Of a stretch of DNA of 64,000 nucleotides, positions 22,493 to 33,300 are shown one piece after another. The DNA lies in assembly GCA_963969345.1 (NCBI GenBank), contig OZ017768.1, positions 11,200,193-11,264,192 on the forward strand. Direction: 5' to 3'. The notes below the pieces were generated by a model that had not been told where the DNA came from, searched no databases, and saw nothing but the letters and a program-made list of their open reading frames with translations. The DNA is from Turbatrix aceti (taxonomy: Eukaryota; Nematoda; Chromadorea; Rhabditida; Panagrolaimidae). The translations under genes were made by a program, and so were the position numbers. The stretch's first letter is position 1; every line of letters starts with the position of its first letter.

Positions 22493-25400
22493 GATAAAGG
22501 GATGGAATGATAATTTTATTCCCTCACAACTAAAACTGATGTGAGAAGTACCGAATCGTTGGTTACGAGTAATGTGATGAGGAGACGGATGAAGCGCTTA
22601 AATACACCGAAAAATGCCATTGCCAATATCTACTCTCGTGTGGACATGGAGGGAGACGAGTCATTATGTGCGTACCATTTGTGGACTAGGGCGGCCACTA
22701 GGCGGGCGTCAACAACACCTTGGAGTAAAAAAGGTCACGTTATTTTGGGCCAACTTGCAGGGCACACATCTGCTTTTTTGTTCAAAAAAAAGTAATCGTA
22801 TTTTGGAGTCATGGTCGGGTTTTGTACAACGCGCAGGTGTCATCAGGCGCCACTTCTAGGAGGTCGGAAAGAACTATGGTTTTGAACTTTTTCAACGAAA
22901 ACCGGATATTACCGCAATTGAGTGCAATTATATCCGAACAAGATGAAAAATGATTAACATTGGAAAGTGACGTGAGATTAGAGAATATGGTAGAAAAAGT
23001 TTAACATCAGGAACCGTTGATAAGGAAGTTGTTTTCAATTTTTTGGGATTTGATTATATTCGTATAAAAAGTCTTAATACACGTTTTTTGTTCGAAAATA
23101 CACGTTTAGGATATTCGGTACTCAGAAAAGCTAGTTGAGTTTTATTCCTCTTCTGTGTTCACAAATGGATACCACACCTGTTTTTTTAACTTAACTTAGC
23201 ATCGGTGGCATAACGCATGTCAGTCGGGCGAAAAATAAAAATCGCACTAATTATTTAGAATGTTTTTGAAAAGGAACGCGAAAACCTCTTACCGACATCA
23301 ATCCGTCTTGCTAGTAAGTCATATGAGCGGAACCGGCAAACAGAACTACAAATGTCTGATCTGCTAATGCACAAATTCACCTGCTTTTGTAAGTATCATT
23401 TTTTTACTTGCTCTCATGACAAACGACCTAGACCTTTAGTAAGGAAGGAAATAGAAGATTTGCAGACAACCTCGAAGCTTAGTGAGTACGGTTGTGCTCT
23501 AGCGGATGGATGGCATTTGGAATACAGCACAAAGGATGATTTATACACGTCAGCAAAAAATCTATTTTATACATGTTGTACTTTTGTACCGGGAGATGCA
23601 CAGCTGTGTGTTGTGTTTTGTCTACAGTCCAACGTACATCTATTTGGAGGACAGACATTTTTCAAGTATTGCGGATTGTGGGCATCGGATATTGGAACCT
23701 GAGAATTTTTTGCACCCGGAAGAGGCGTTTTACATGGTAGCTTCTGACAATGAGATACGATGTGACAGGTTTAGAAACCCAACATAGACTGATACGCATA
23801 CCGGAGGAGACGCGGCTATTTTGGTAGCTGTTTACCTTTTTTTGTGTGCATGATTTTTGGTTTGCTATTGTCAACAACGCATGGCCGGGATAATTTTGGG
23901 GGTTTCTAGAACGAAAGTGTTCCCAAGTTTGTATTAGTACATATTTTTTGGAACTGCGTTATCTTTTTTTTCTAAAAATGTGTTGACTTTTTACTTCAAA
24001 ATTATACTGAATTGACGTTATTTTTTATAGTTCAAATGCAGGAAGATGATTTTTGCATGATTATTTTGTGACGACTGAGTGACGAATGACTATGACAACG
24101 CTTTTGATGGCCCGGGCTGCGTGTAATAACTTAAATATTTCAGAGGTGGCCCATTAAACAGGAAGGGTCCACGGCACAAGAAGGATAAACGACGCGAAAG
24201 TACATTTACGTTGGAACCAACTCATGATGACCGTTGAAATTACCGAATGTACGTACTTGTCTGGGTATAATGTCGTCGTGACTATTTTTGGCATTCAATG
24301 TTGCTCGGGCCAAAAATAGAAGAAGTATTTATAATTTTTGTTGATCTGAAAAACAATTGGTGGCAAACAAGTTGCGCAAGTTTACCTGGGTTCGGAGGTA
24401 CATGAACGCTCGAAAAGCGCAGGCGAGGGAAGGGATTAGGAGGAGGGCGCAATAAATTATGGTAACGAAATGAAATACATGTGTATGTCTAGGATTCAAG
24501 AATCAATAACTGTGAAATGGGGGAGGGGGCGCAGGAGTATCATGTGCGATTTGAGGGTAGATGGGGTCATTGTTTGTGTGAACTTACTTGAGAAACAGTA
24601 ATTCAGGTTTTGAACTCAAAAGTTGTCCAAAGTTTTAGATTTAAAATTCGAATTCACAATTTTAACAAAAAAAGGTACTTCGGCCAAAATTAGTGATGGG
24701 TCATAGAAACAGCATCATTCGGTGTCGCCTCTAAATCCACTGCAGTTCTCTGACACGAAGAACAACCTTAACACCCGCGGTTATGTACTGCAGAAAATAG
24801 CACAAAAACTTTATACCCCTACGAAATTAGTTTATTTACCTGCGCTTACAAATGTGGCAATAACTAGACGAAATGAGGGGAGGGGGTTATCGCCATGTTT
24901 GTCTCCTATGTTCACTTCACACAATTCGACGTCATTTGGTTCTAGGAGTGTGCTGGCATGAGGGGGTTTGTTGCAACGCATAATTAGATCATTTTAACGG
25001 TATGACGTTTAATGTTTTAGCTTTTTTTTTTTTTTTTTTTTTTTTTGTATGCTTAAAATTTGATTTGGGCTCCATTTTTGATGGATTTTTGGTCGATTGG
25101 GAAACTAATAGTGATAAATTAGATTAAGGAAATTTTTCTGGTAGGTATCGGAAATGTTTTAGAATTTTTGAGCGCCAACAGTATTTGAGGCTTCACAGAA
25201 CTCAACATGTTTGACGGTCTTTGGAGCCCAAAAACTGTTTGTTTGTTGTTTTTTTTGAGGATGGCGTTTGCTTTTTGACTTACATTAAAGTGGGATAGAT
25301 GATTGCTTGCGTCCAATGATTGCACGAAATCATCTGCAGAACTGCAAAGCAACCCACCAGTGTCTTGCAATGCTACTTTTGGTTACAATTAACAACAAGA

Positions 25401-25811
25401 TGGGATGCATTTAATATTTAAATCGAAAAAGTGCAATCGAACAAACGTAAATACAACATCAACAGCTGGTTCGTTCAACATCCGGCTAAAGTAATCTGCT
25501 AACATTTACACACCCACGTTACTTTTGGGGGACTGGTGCTGAATTTGCAGTGAGGGCATAAAACAAGGGGAACATTATTATAAATTTGGTTGCAATTTTT
25601 GATTTTTTGGTGGATTTTTGGACTTGGTATGTACCTAAAATTGAAATTGGGATTTCCATTGTTTTCAAGTGCTTTCACCCAATTTCTGATCCAAACAATG
25701 GAAACATTATTTATGTCCAAAACACGCGAAGACGAATAAAAAAACTAAACAAGTATCGTATACAGTGGAAGCAGTTTTAGACGGCAAAGCCGCGCGCACA
25801 ACTTTTTCGCC
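22493..25811. other. Intergenic region, no gene recognised
   Basis: Short frames occur (for example a 116-codon plus-strand frame at 23352-23702), but none shows codon bias, a clear start context or a known domain. A pure T-tract of about 26 nt lies at 25021-25046. A possible isolated minus-strand exon with a good GTAAGT donor lies near 25286-25343 but cannot be connected to anything. The last few tens of bases before 25812 contain a TTTTAG acceptor at 25774-25779 that may serve the DDI1 transcript. Confidence 0.45.
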
Positions 25812-27368
25812 ATGCTCGTGACCTACACAACTGACAACGAGAACTTCAGCCAGGTCGACGTAAACCCGGATTTGGAATTTGGCAATTTCATTGCTTTGAT
25901 CACGATCGACTCGCCTCACCTTCAGGACCGTAGCCGGATTCGTCTTGTTGTCGTCGTCAACGGACAGAATGTTCCCGTCGATGGCTCCACGGCTGATAAG
26001 AAAATTTCGGTTTGTGTTTTATGGATTCGAGACTGAGCCATAATGCTTTTCATTTTTCAGGAAATTGGAATCGGCGACAACGACATCGTTGCTCTCGTCG
26101 CCGTACCCCTTCAAGCGGCAGGTCCGACTGCTAGTCGCCCCCAAACGGCCTCTGTCCAAAGCAACCGGGCTGAAACCGGACGCAAGACGCGTATCTCAAA
26201 TCTTATCCGGGGGATTCAAATTCCACCCGCGGGTGCCCATGCTGCTGCGCCATCTGGAGCTCAACGACCGGCTGACAATTTTGATCGCATTTTTTCGCCG
26301 GAAAACCTGCGCAGACAGTCTCGGCACCTTTTTGTTCAGATGACCGACAAGTCCACTGCCGTCCGCGTGCGCGATCAGTGGCCAACTGCGGTTCAGGTTT
26401 ATCAGCAGAATCCTAATGATTACGGTAGGTGGATGGGGGTTGATGAAAAAAATTGAGAAAAACTGTTTTATATAACAGAAAACGTTTTTGTACATTTTTT
26501 AGTATAGAAATTTTTTTAATCATTTTTTTGCAAAAAAATATGTATGTTTACATTTTTGTTTCCAGACGCATTCCACAAAGCTTTTGTCAACGACAACCAG
26601 GACTTTGTCCGCCGCTACCGCCTGGCCCATGACCCGACGAGCATCGAGGGCCAGCGCCTCATCGCCGAGCTCATCGAGCGCGAGAAGCACGCCCAGAGCT
26701 ACAAGCGCGCACTGGAAGAGATGCCGGAGGCCTTTGTTCGCTCTCACATGCTCTACGTCATCATCAAGATCAACGGCCACGAGACGATGGCTTTTATCGA
26801 CACCGGCGCTCAGATCACTTCGATTTCGTCGGCCGGAGCAGCGAAGATGGGCCTCACGGACCGCATCGACAAAGCCTTTGCCTCGGTGATCAGCGGCGTC
26901 GGCGGTCAGCAGTCTTCTGACGGTCGCATTCACTCCATCGAAATCGAGCTTAACGGCCACGTCTTTCACACGCCGCTGACCGTGTTGCCGACCCTCGGGG
27001 AGGATGTCCTCATCGGACTCGACACCCTCCGCCGTCACGGTGCGCAGGTGGACCTCGCGAAGAACTGTCTCCGTCTCGGCGAGGTCGAGGTGCCTTTCCT
27101 CGACGAGCACACCTACGTACAGGAGTGCAGGCGACTCGGTCTCACGGAGAAGATTCCTCCCGACACCGACAACCCGCTCCGAGACGACGAAATCGACGCT
27201 GAGAAGGTTGTTCAGCTCGTCGCGATGGGCTTCGACACGGAACGCGTCCGCAACGCACTCGCCAAGGCGCACAACAACATCGCCTTCGCCTGCTCGCTCT
27301 TAGACCAGGACACCTCCACCGGACCGACGTCTTCCGGCACAACCGGCGGCCCGGAGCCCATGGAGTAA
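25812..27368 (+). CDS. ddi-1: DDI1 ubiquitin-shuttle aspartic protease
   Basis: Exons 25812-26009, 26061-26424 and 26566-27368, with introns of 51 and 141 nt, encode 454 residues. Residues about 1-80 form a divergent ubiquitin-like domain. A disordered linker follows, then the helical domain (about 180-245). The retroviral-protease-like domain comes next, with the catalytic motif FIDTGAQITSIS (catalytic Asp near residue 266) and the family segment LPTLGEDVLIGLDTLRRHGA. A C-terminal UBA domain (about 395-433, VVQLVAMGFDTERVRNALAK) is present, as in yeast Ddi1 but unlike human DDI2. DDI1 proteins bind ubiquitinated clients, shuttle them to the proteasome and cleave the precursor of NRF1/SKN-1A to activate proteasome genes. 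The catalytic residues are intact. Exon 3 is strikingly GC-rich compared with its surroundings. The stop is TAA at 27366. Confidence 0.96.
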
Positions 27369-28184
27369 GGCCCAGCTGCTGCAGCTGCATTGACGAGGAT
27401 GAATCAGGAAATGTATCGGAAGGAGGGGAAACTTATAACTAATTTCAAGGGGTAGGGACAATAAGTACTCTTTGCTGGTCTTTTTTGTCGTTTTACGATT
27501 AGCTGTCTTTTTTCATGGCTTTCTGTGCATTTTTCTCTCTTTTTTTGACCTGGGCGTGATTTGTGAAGTAAAGATTTGGAAGACACCAAAGACGTACACG
27601 TGCAATTTTTAAATCACTGTTAAAAAAATGCTCGCCTGCCCAAATTCGGTTTGACTAATCGCTGAAGCTCGCGTCCTAGGTTGAACCACTCAATAGACAT
27701 TTGTCCGAGAAGTATCCACCACCTCGAGTCGGTAGCGTGCACGCAAACGGGCCTCAAATAATTTCTGCAAAAAAACAACACAAAAATCGGACGCGACAGA
27801 AGCCCCGAGGTCAAAGAAGCGTCGATGTCGGCAAAACCTTATCAGTGCGTTCGTCTGATGCCGACCGCTTCTCTCGATCTTGGTCGACACGCGCACCGAC
27901 GGACAGACAACAGACATGTGCAGAGATGATAAGGGGACGCATAAAAAATCAGAATTGAGAATGGAGAGCGACCCCTTCTTGTGGCGTTCATCAGCACTGG
28001 ACGACGGATTCTTCTAATGGATGCTGCATAAAACGAACAATACTTTTTTGTGAGTATGTAGCTTTTTTATTTTACCGCGCGGCACGAAAACAAATTCAAA
28101 TACTAGATAGGGCATCCTGCAGAAGGATAATACTGTCAGATGAGCGTTGTCTTGAGGGAGTTGAGTTAGTTTGAAATCGGTGGA
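27369..28184. other. Intergenic region, no gene recognised
   Basis: This contains the presumed DDI1 3' UTR on the plus strand and the 3' flank of the minus-strand peptide gene. No reading frame of interest is seen, and no clear AATAAA follows DDI1. Confidence 0.5.
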
Positions 28185-28427
28185 TTAGTGATGTGTTTGC
28201 TGCGGCTGCTGGGTGTTGAACGTGGGGCGGGGTCCGAATCCGGCATCGCGCTTACCGTAGACGTATCCAGCGTATCCGGGGTAGGCGTACCCGTAGCCGT
28301 AGGTGCCGTAGCCATATCCGGGCCACGCGTATTCGTAGACCTGAGCTTCGGTGGCTTGCGGAGCGACGAAGAAGCCTGCGAGGAGGGCGAGGACAGCGAG
28401 GACGATGATCGACTTGACGGACGACAT
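28185..28427 (-). CDS. Secreted Tyr/Gly-rich amidated-peptide precursor, copy 1
   Basis: This intronless 80-residue prepro-peptide starts at the ATG at 28427. Residues 1-28 are a signal peptide (MSSVKSIIVLAVLALLAGFF, cleavage probably after TEA). A Tyr/Gly/Pro-rich peptide follows, in which YGYG and PGYAGY units recur, and ends VYGKR. The last 20 residues begin DAGFGPRP and are rich in Gln and His. GKR is the canonical signal for cleavage plus C-terminal amidation, so the predicted product is a Tyr-amide peptide. The family resembles Tyr/Gly-rich nematode neuropeptide-like antimicrobial peptides in composition; homology is not shown. The paralogs are at 28896-29102 and 31869-32111, with a dead copy at 31230-31455. 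A TATA box and a 35-bp upstream module are shared with the 31869 copy. Confidence 0.88.
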   Translation of the reverse strand: MSSVKSIIVLAVLALLAGFFVAPQATEAQVYEYAWPGYGYGTYGYGYAYPGYAGYVYGKRDAGFGPRPTFNTQQPQQTHH

Positions 28428-28505
28428 TTTACGTTCTTTGCAGAGGATGCGAGTAGAAATAGGAGCAATCGGTGAGTGTGATGGCTTTCAGAAGTGCCGG
28501 CGACA

Positions 28506-28514
28506 CTTTTTATA
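28506..28514 (-). promoter_or_regulatory. TATA box of peptide gene copy 1
   Basis: The complement reads TATAAAAAG, about 80 bases before the ATG at 28427. The same element, followed by the same tract (GCCGGCAC...CACCGATTGCTCCT), occurs upstream of the copy at 31869. This shows that the promoter was duplicated with the gene. Confidence 0.75.
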
Positions 28515-28548
28515 CTCCGTGGCATTGTTTGCCCAGCGAACGTGAGTC

Positions 28549-28583
28549 GCTGTCATCCGGGTGCAAAGCAATTAAACTTGGCC
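28549..28583 (-). promoter_or_regulatory. Conserved upstream module of peptide genes, copy 1
   Basis: On the minus strand this 35-bp segment begins GGCCAAGTTTAATTGCTTTG and continues CACCCGGATGACAGC. It is identical to plus-strand 31712-31746, at a comparable distance upstream of the paralog at 31869. Sequence between the module and the TATA box is less conserved, which suggests a selected regulatory element rather than simple recent duplication. Confidence 0.6.
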
Positions 28584-28832
28584 CTCGCGCAAACATCTAT
28601 AAGCTCCTTTTTTCATCCCTACTGCGCAGTTGCACGGAAGACAAACAATAATCAACCTTGAGACGTCGGATTGGTGAGCAAACATTGGAGGGATTCACAG
28701 CTTCTGATTCCTCCACAAATAACCTTTTGAGCTAATACCGAAACGATTGAAACGCATCAACTTTGCAACATCCCGGCAACAAGAGGTGCAAGGTCAATAC
28801 GCACAAGATCGTAATCCGGTTTTTGTCTATTG

Positions 28833-28840
28833 TATTTAAG
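28833..28840 (+). promoter_or_regulatory. TATA-like element of peptide gene copy 2
   Basis: TATTTAAG lies 56 bases before the ATG at 28896. The position fits a core promoter with a short 5' leader starting near 28865. Confidence 0.5.
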
Positions 28841-28895
28841 GCCCCGGATCTTAGTCGGAGCATCCATCAACCAGCCGATTTTTCATTCTTCAATC

Positions 28896-29102
28896 ATGTC
28901 GTCGTCGAAGAACGTTATTGCCCTTCTTGCCGTCTTCGCATTTCTGGCCTTCTTCGCTGCCACCACCAACGCCCAGGTCCTGACCTACGGTTATCCCGGG
29001 TACACATATCCTTACACCTACGCCTACACCTACCCGTACGCCTACGAAGTCATCGGAAAGCGAGATGCCGGCTTTGCGGCCCAGCCTACTTTCGGACAGT
29101 AA
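28896..29102 (+). CDS. Secreted Tyr-rich amidated-peptide precursor, copy 2 (diverged)
   Basis: This intronless precursor of 68 residues starts at the ATG at 28896; an in-frame upstream ATG at 28830 lies before the TATA-like element and is rejected. Residues 1-27 are a signal peptide ending TTNAQ. The mature region is Tyr/Pro/Thr-rich with TY(P/A)Y units rather than GYG units, and ends EVIGKR, predicting an Ile-amide. The C-terminal piece DAGFAAQPTFGQ keeps the family signature GKRDAGF. The conservation of the signal-peptide start, GKR and DAGF, against a freely changing middle, is what is expected of a processed peptide family. AATAAA is at 29221-29226. Confidence 0.85.
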   Translation: MSSSKNVIALLAVFAFLAFFAATTNAQVLTYGYPGYTYPYTYAYTYPYAYEVIGKRDAGFAAQPTFGQ

Positions 29103-30312
29103 TCAGTCACCAAAGTAATCAGCCCGCTTTAATGTCATGATAAAATCCGACAATGGCATTCTTCCTGTCCTACGTGCTTTCTTTTTTTGATTGCTTTAAA
29201 GCTTGTATTTGAAAGTAACAAATAAACGATTTTTTTCAATTGTTCGAAGATTGATACATATTGACAAAGCAAAGCCGAAAAAAAAACATCTCAATATGTA
29301 CACTAATCGACAAAATAATAATTGCTGCTGCAAAAAACCCGTAACTCCCGAATAAAATTTTAGACGTTTATTCGGGGGTTTCGATTTAATTATTTATTTC
29401 ATTTTCTTTATTTCAAATTAATTTTTTCTGTCCGTTACCGTTCAAAAATTATTCACAATGATTTGAAATAAAAAACAAAAAACTGCCCTCCGGCAACAAA
29501 GAAAGCCAGTCGCTTTGTTGCATTTATTCAAAGCATACACTAGTTTGCTCAACTTTACACGTTGCTGTTTTCTTTTGTCACATCTGTCAGATGTGTGTGC
29601 AATACAGTTTTTTTTATTATTCTCATACGAGCTTTTTTTATAACCTCTTTTCGCGCTCTGCAAATGTTTGTTGAACTATCTTCCGAGCATGAATGTAGTG
29701 CGCGTAAAGACGACACCCAAAAGACGAAAACCGGATAACGTTGTTACAGAAGACAAGCGTGTAAAATATTCTTAATATCAGATTTCAAGTGCATGAAAGC
29801 ACTTTTTAGTTATAATTTTGTCAGTTAGCAATGCGTTTTTGGACTAAACATTCGTTTTGTGGGCGAAAGAAGCCTGGCGGGAAATTCGTTCTATCACAAG
29901 CCTGGGCGGCCAAATATTTACGCTGATTACGTCTATACGAGTGGTGTACAGAACTACCAATCCATGAGAACAACAATTGTATTCAAGAAATTCCATGTTC
30001 CATTCCTGCAGTTTTTTCAAAAATCACGATTTTGAGCCGTTTTTAAACCATCGACAACATTAAATAAACAAAAATCCAATGTGTCGCCTCGGAGACATAT
30101 TGGGTTTTCTTTACACAATTACTACGATATGAAATTAGAAATAAACAATAATTCTGCATTATTCCAAAATACTTGACAATTATTTTGTTTTTTATAAACG
30201 CATAAAAATTTCAATACAAATTCTCCGAGAAAAAATAACAACAAACAAGTGACGTGATTGCCGACAACAACCTCCTTCCCGCAGTGGAATGCCCTCCTTC
30301 CCGGTCCGGAGG
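29103..30312. other. Intergenic region with a small hairpin
   Basis: No gene is recognised. A perfect 10-bp stem, CCCGAATAAA at 29347-29356 with TTTATTCGGG at 29367-29376, lies shortly after the polyadenylation signal of peptide copy 2 and could be a transcript-end or repeat structure. The last 150 bases are probably the DHDDS 3' UTR. Confidence 0.45.
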
Positions 30313-33300
30313 TCAGCCCTGGTTGATGAGGCCCTGTCGTTGAACACGACGCTCTTCATGCAGCCAGTCGAGGAACGCAGCCTTGCGCTCGGCATCCCCA
30401 GTTACTGGGTCCGTAGAAGAGAGGGGCTTCTCGACGGCCTTTAAAGCGTCGAGATTACGTTGGTACCCGTAGACAGCTTTCACGAGGTGCCAAAAGTCAA
30501 AATCAGGCCAGAGGATGTCTTCGAAGTGAACGTAACAATTGGAAGCCTGCCAAAGGAGAAAATCGGAGAGTCGATGCTCGCCACTCGTTCGAACGATCAT
30601 GTCTACGGGCAAGGAAGCACCGGTTGAAAGGCACGATTCTAGGAGATCGTCGTCGATGTCACTAAAAAAATATATTTGAACTATTTTTTTTATATATCCC
30701 TTGAATTCCTTGAATTTCGTACGCATTTTCAAAACTCCTGTTTTAAAGAAAAAGCCAAAGTACCCCACCCCTTTTAAAGTCATTCGCACAAAACGTCCAA
30801 AAGTACAACTTTGAAAAATAACAGTACTACTTACGCCTCCGTTATCAGACCTTGCTGAACACCGCGTCGAACATCATTCATCGCGTCAGTCATCTCGGTT
30901 GTTGCCGTGTACGCCAGACACACGTTAATAGATGCCCTGAAAGAGAAAAAAAAACATAAATTAAAAAACCACTTTTTTGCACGTTTCAATTCAGCAGATC
31001 AAAAATCGGCAAAAAAAACATGTTTTAAAGTAAATGAAAAAAAAACAATCAGCATTACGGAAGTAAAAAGTGGAAAAAACAACGATTGCAGGAACATACT
31101 GTTATTTCCACAAAAATAAATCGAATAATATATTCTGCCTGGGCGCACTAAATTAAATCGAATAATATCCAGAAACTATCAGATGAGCGTTTTCTGGAGA
31201 AAGTTGTATAGATTCCGAGCCGGCCCTCGATCTGGTCGCTACTGCTGAACGCAGGACCAGGCCCGAATCCGGCACCCCGATTGCCATAGACGCATCCTGC
31301 ATAGCTAGGATAGCCATAGCCCTATCAATAGGTGTCGTAGCCATATCCGGGCCATCCGTATCAGTAGACCTGAGCTTCGATGGCATGCGAGGGGACGAAG
31401 AAGCAGCGCAGAGAGCGAAGACAGCGAGGGCGATGATCGACTTGACGGACGACATTTTAAGTTTTTTGCAGCAGATGCAGGTAGAAAAATGGGCAACCGG
31501 TGAATGCGATGACTTGCAGACGTGCCAGCTACGCCCAGGATCAAAGTTTGTCAGGCAAAATTCAGTGATCTCAAAATAAAGCAATTCCTCAAAAAAAACC
31601 CAAGACGCATTCAAAAAAGTTTGATAAACTAGTTATTTTTGTATCCTTGGATCAGTCAACGTCAACTTTGCAGAAACATTGAAGAACAAAATGCCTTGAT
31701 GTTTGCACTGGGGCCAAGTTTAATTGCTTTGCACCCGGATGACAGCTTCTCACGTTTACTAGACAAACAGTTTTCCGGGAATATAAAAAGGATCGCCGGC
31801 ACGTCAGCAAGTCATCGCATTCACCGATTGCTCCTGTTTCTACCCGCATCCTCTGCAAAGAACGTAAAATGTCGTCCGTCAAGTCGATCATCGTCCTCGC
31901 TGTCCTCGTACTCCTTGCAGGCTTCTTCGTCGCTCCGCAAGCCACCGAAGCTCAAGTCTACGGATACGGATGGCCCGGATATGGTTACGGAACCTACGGC
32001 TACGGCTATGGCTATCCTAGCTATGCAGGATACGTCTACGGCAAGCGTGATGCTGGATTCGGGCCCGGTCCCGCATTCAACACCCAGCAGCAGCAACAGG
32101 GACATCACTAGCCAGACTGAATGTGTACTACAAATTCCCCCGACTACGTTCATCTGATATAACACGCGGACAATAAAAATTTTTTCTGTCATCTTTTTTT
32201 TTTGGCTTTATTTTCAATTAATATTTTCTGAAGAAGCTTAATGATTTCAAAACGCATTTTTATTGAAAAATTTAGAAATACCTTTACAGAACTTCTGTAT
32301 TGAGTAAATTTGATAAACATGCTTCTTCATACGATGGCATGAAGTAAATTGACGTAAAATATAATTGTGATTTGGTTTTAAATGTATTTTGTGTATGTTA
32401 TAAATTATTAAAATAATATATTTATTTAACAATTTAGAACTTTATTTTGCCCTCTTTTAGTTTCATAAGCAAATCTTATTATAATATTTATTCATTAACA
32501 CCAACAAAATCACATCTGTAGATATCGCTGCACAATGAACTGAGGGAAGCTACGTCGCTGGTGCGCGACAAAGTCGATGGAGAAGAATAGGGAGAGAAGC
32601 TATGTCGCTGCAGCGTGGCAGAGTCGCTGGGATGAAAAGAGATGAACGCGACGCAACGTCGCTGCGGCGTGGCAGCATCCGTTGTAAGGAAGAATGAGAG
32701 ACGCAACGTCGCTGCGGCGTGGCAGCGTTCGCGGCATGAAAGAATAAAAATTGAAGTACGAACCACACTGAAAACAAACCGCCGCCAACCTAAAACAATC
32801 AAAACGAAGTGTTTGAAACCGTTTTTGTGAATTTTTTTCTGTCAAATATTTTGCATGCGAAACTGAGTCAATTTCTCAAGATTTGTTTTCATTTTCAGTT
32901 TATCTGACATCTATGGCGGCTTGTTTTTGGTGTTGTTCGTACTTCAATTTTTATTCTTTCATGCCGCGAACGCTGCCACGCCGCAGCGACGTTGCGTCGC
33001 TCCTTATAACTTTCAGCTGAAGCTGCCGCGCTGCAGCGACGTTCCGTCTCTCATTCTTCCTTACAACGAACGCTGCCACGCCGCAGCGACGTTGCGTCGC
33101 TCCTATAACTTTCAGCCGACGCTACCACGCTGAAGCGACGTTGCGTCTCTTCTCATAACTTTCAGCCGACGCTACCACGCTTCAGCGAGATGGCGTCTCT
33201 CATTCTTCCTTACAACGGACGCTGCCTCGCTGCAGCGACGTTGCGCCTCTCCTTATAACTTACGGCAGACGCTGCCACGCTGCATCGAGGTGGCGTCTTT

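Larger units (their letters stand above)
28428..28895. other. Divergent promoter region of two peptide genes
   Basis: The minus-strand copy (start 28427) and the plus-strand copy (start 28896) are arranged head to head, 468 bp apart. The region holds the TATA box and 35-bp module of copy 1, and a TATA-like TATTTAAG at 28833-28840 for copy 2. The 35-bp module is not repeated on the copy 2 side. Confidence 0.6.

Noticed and set aside
23352..23702. 116-codon plus-strand frame
   Set aside because: There is no codon bias, signal or domain, and a GTAAGT near its start would interrupt it.
25119..25370. Possible minus-strand exon with a GTAAGT donor
   Set aside because: No partner exons, start or stop could be connected, and the translated part is not distinctive.
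26520..27272. 250-codon minus-strand frame
   Set aside because: It is the complement of DDI1 exon 3, whose GC-rich third positions create a long shadow frame.
28830..28895. In-frame upstream ATG extending peptide copy 2 by 22 residues
   Set aside because: It lies at or before the TATA-like element and would hide the signal peptide; paralogs start at the equivalent of 28896.
32488..33133. Several 60-104-codon frames rich in Ala, Arg and Cys
   Set aside because: They are translations of the inverted minisatellite units; length and periodicity follow the repeat.
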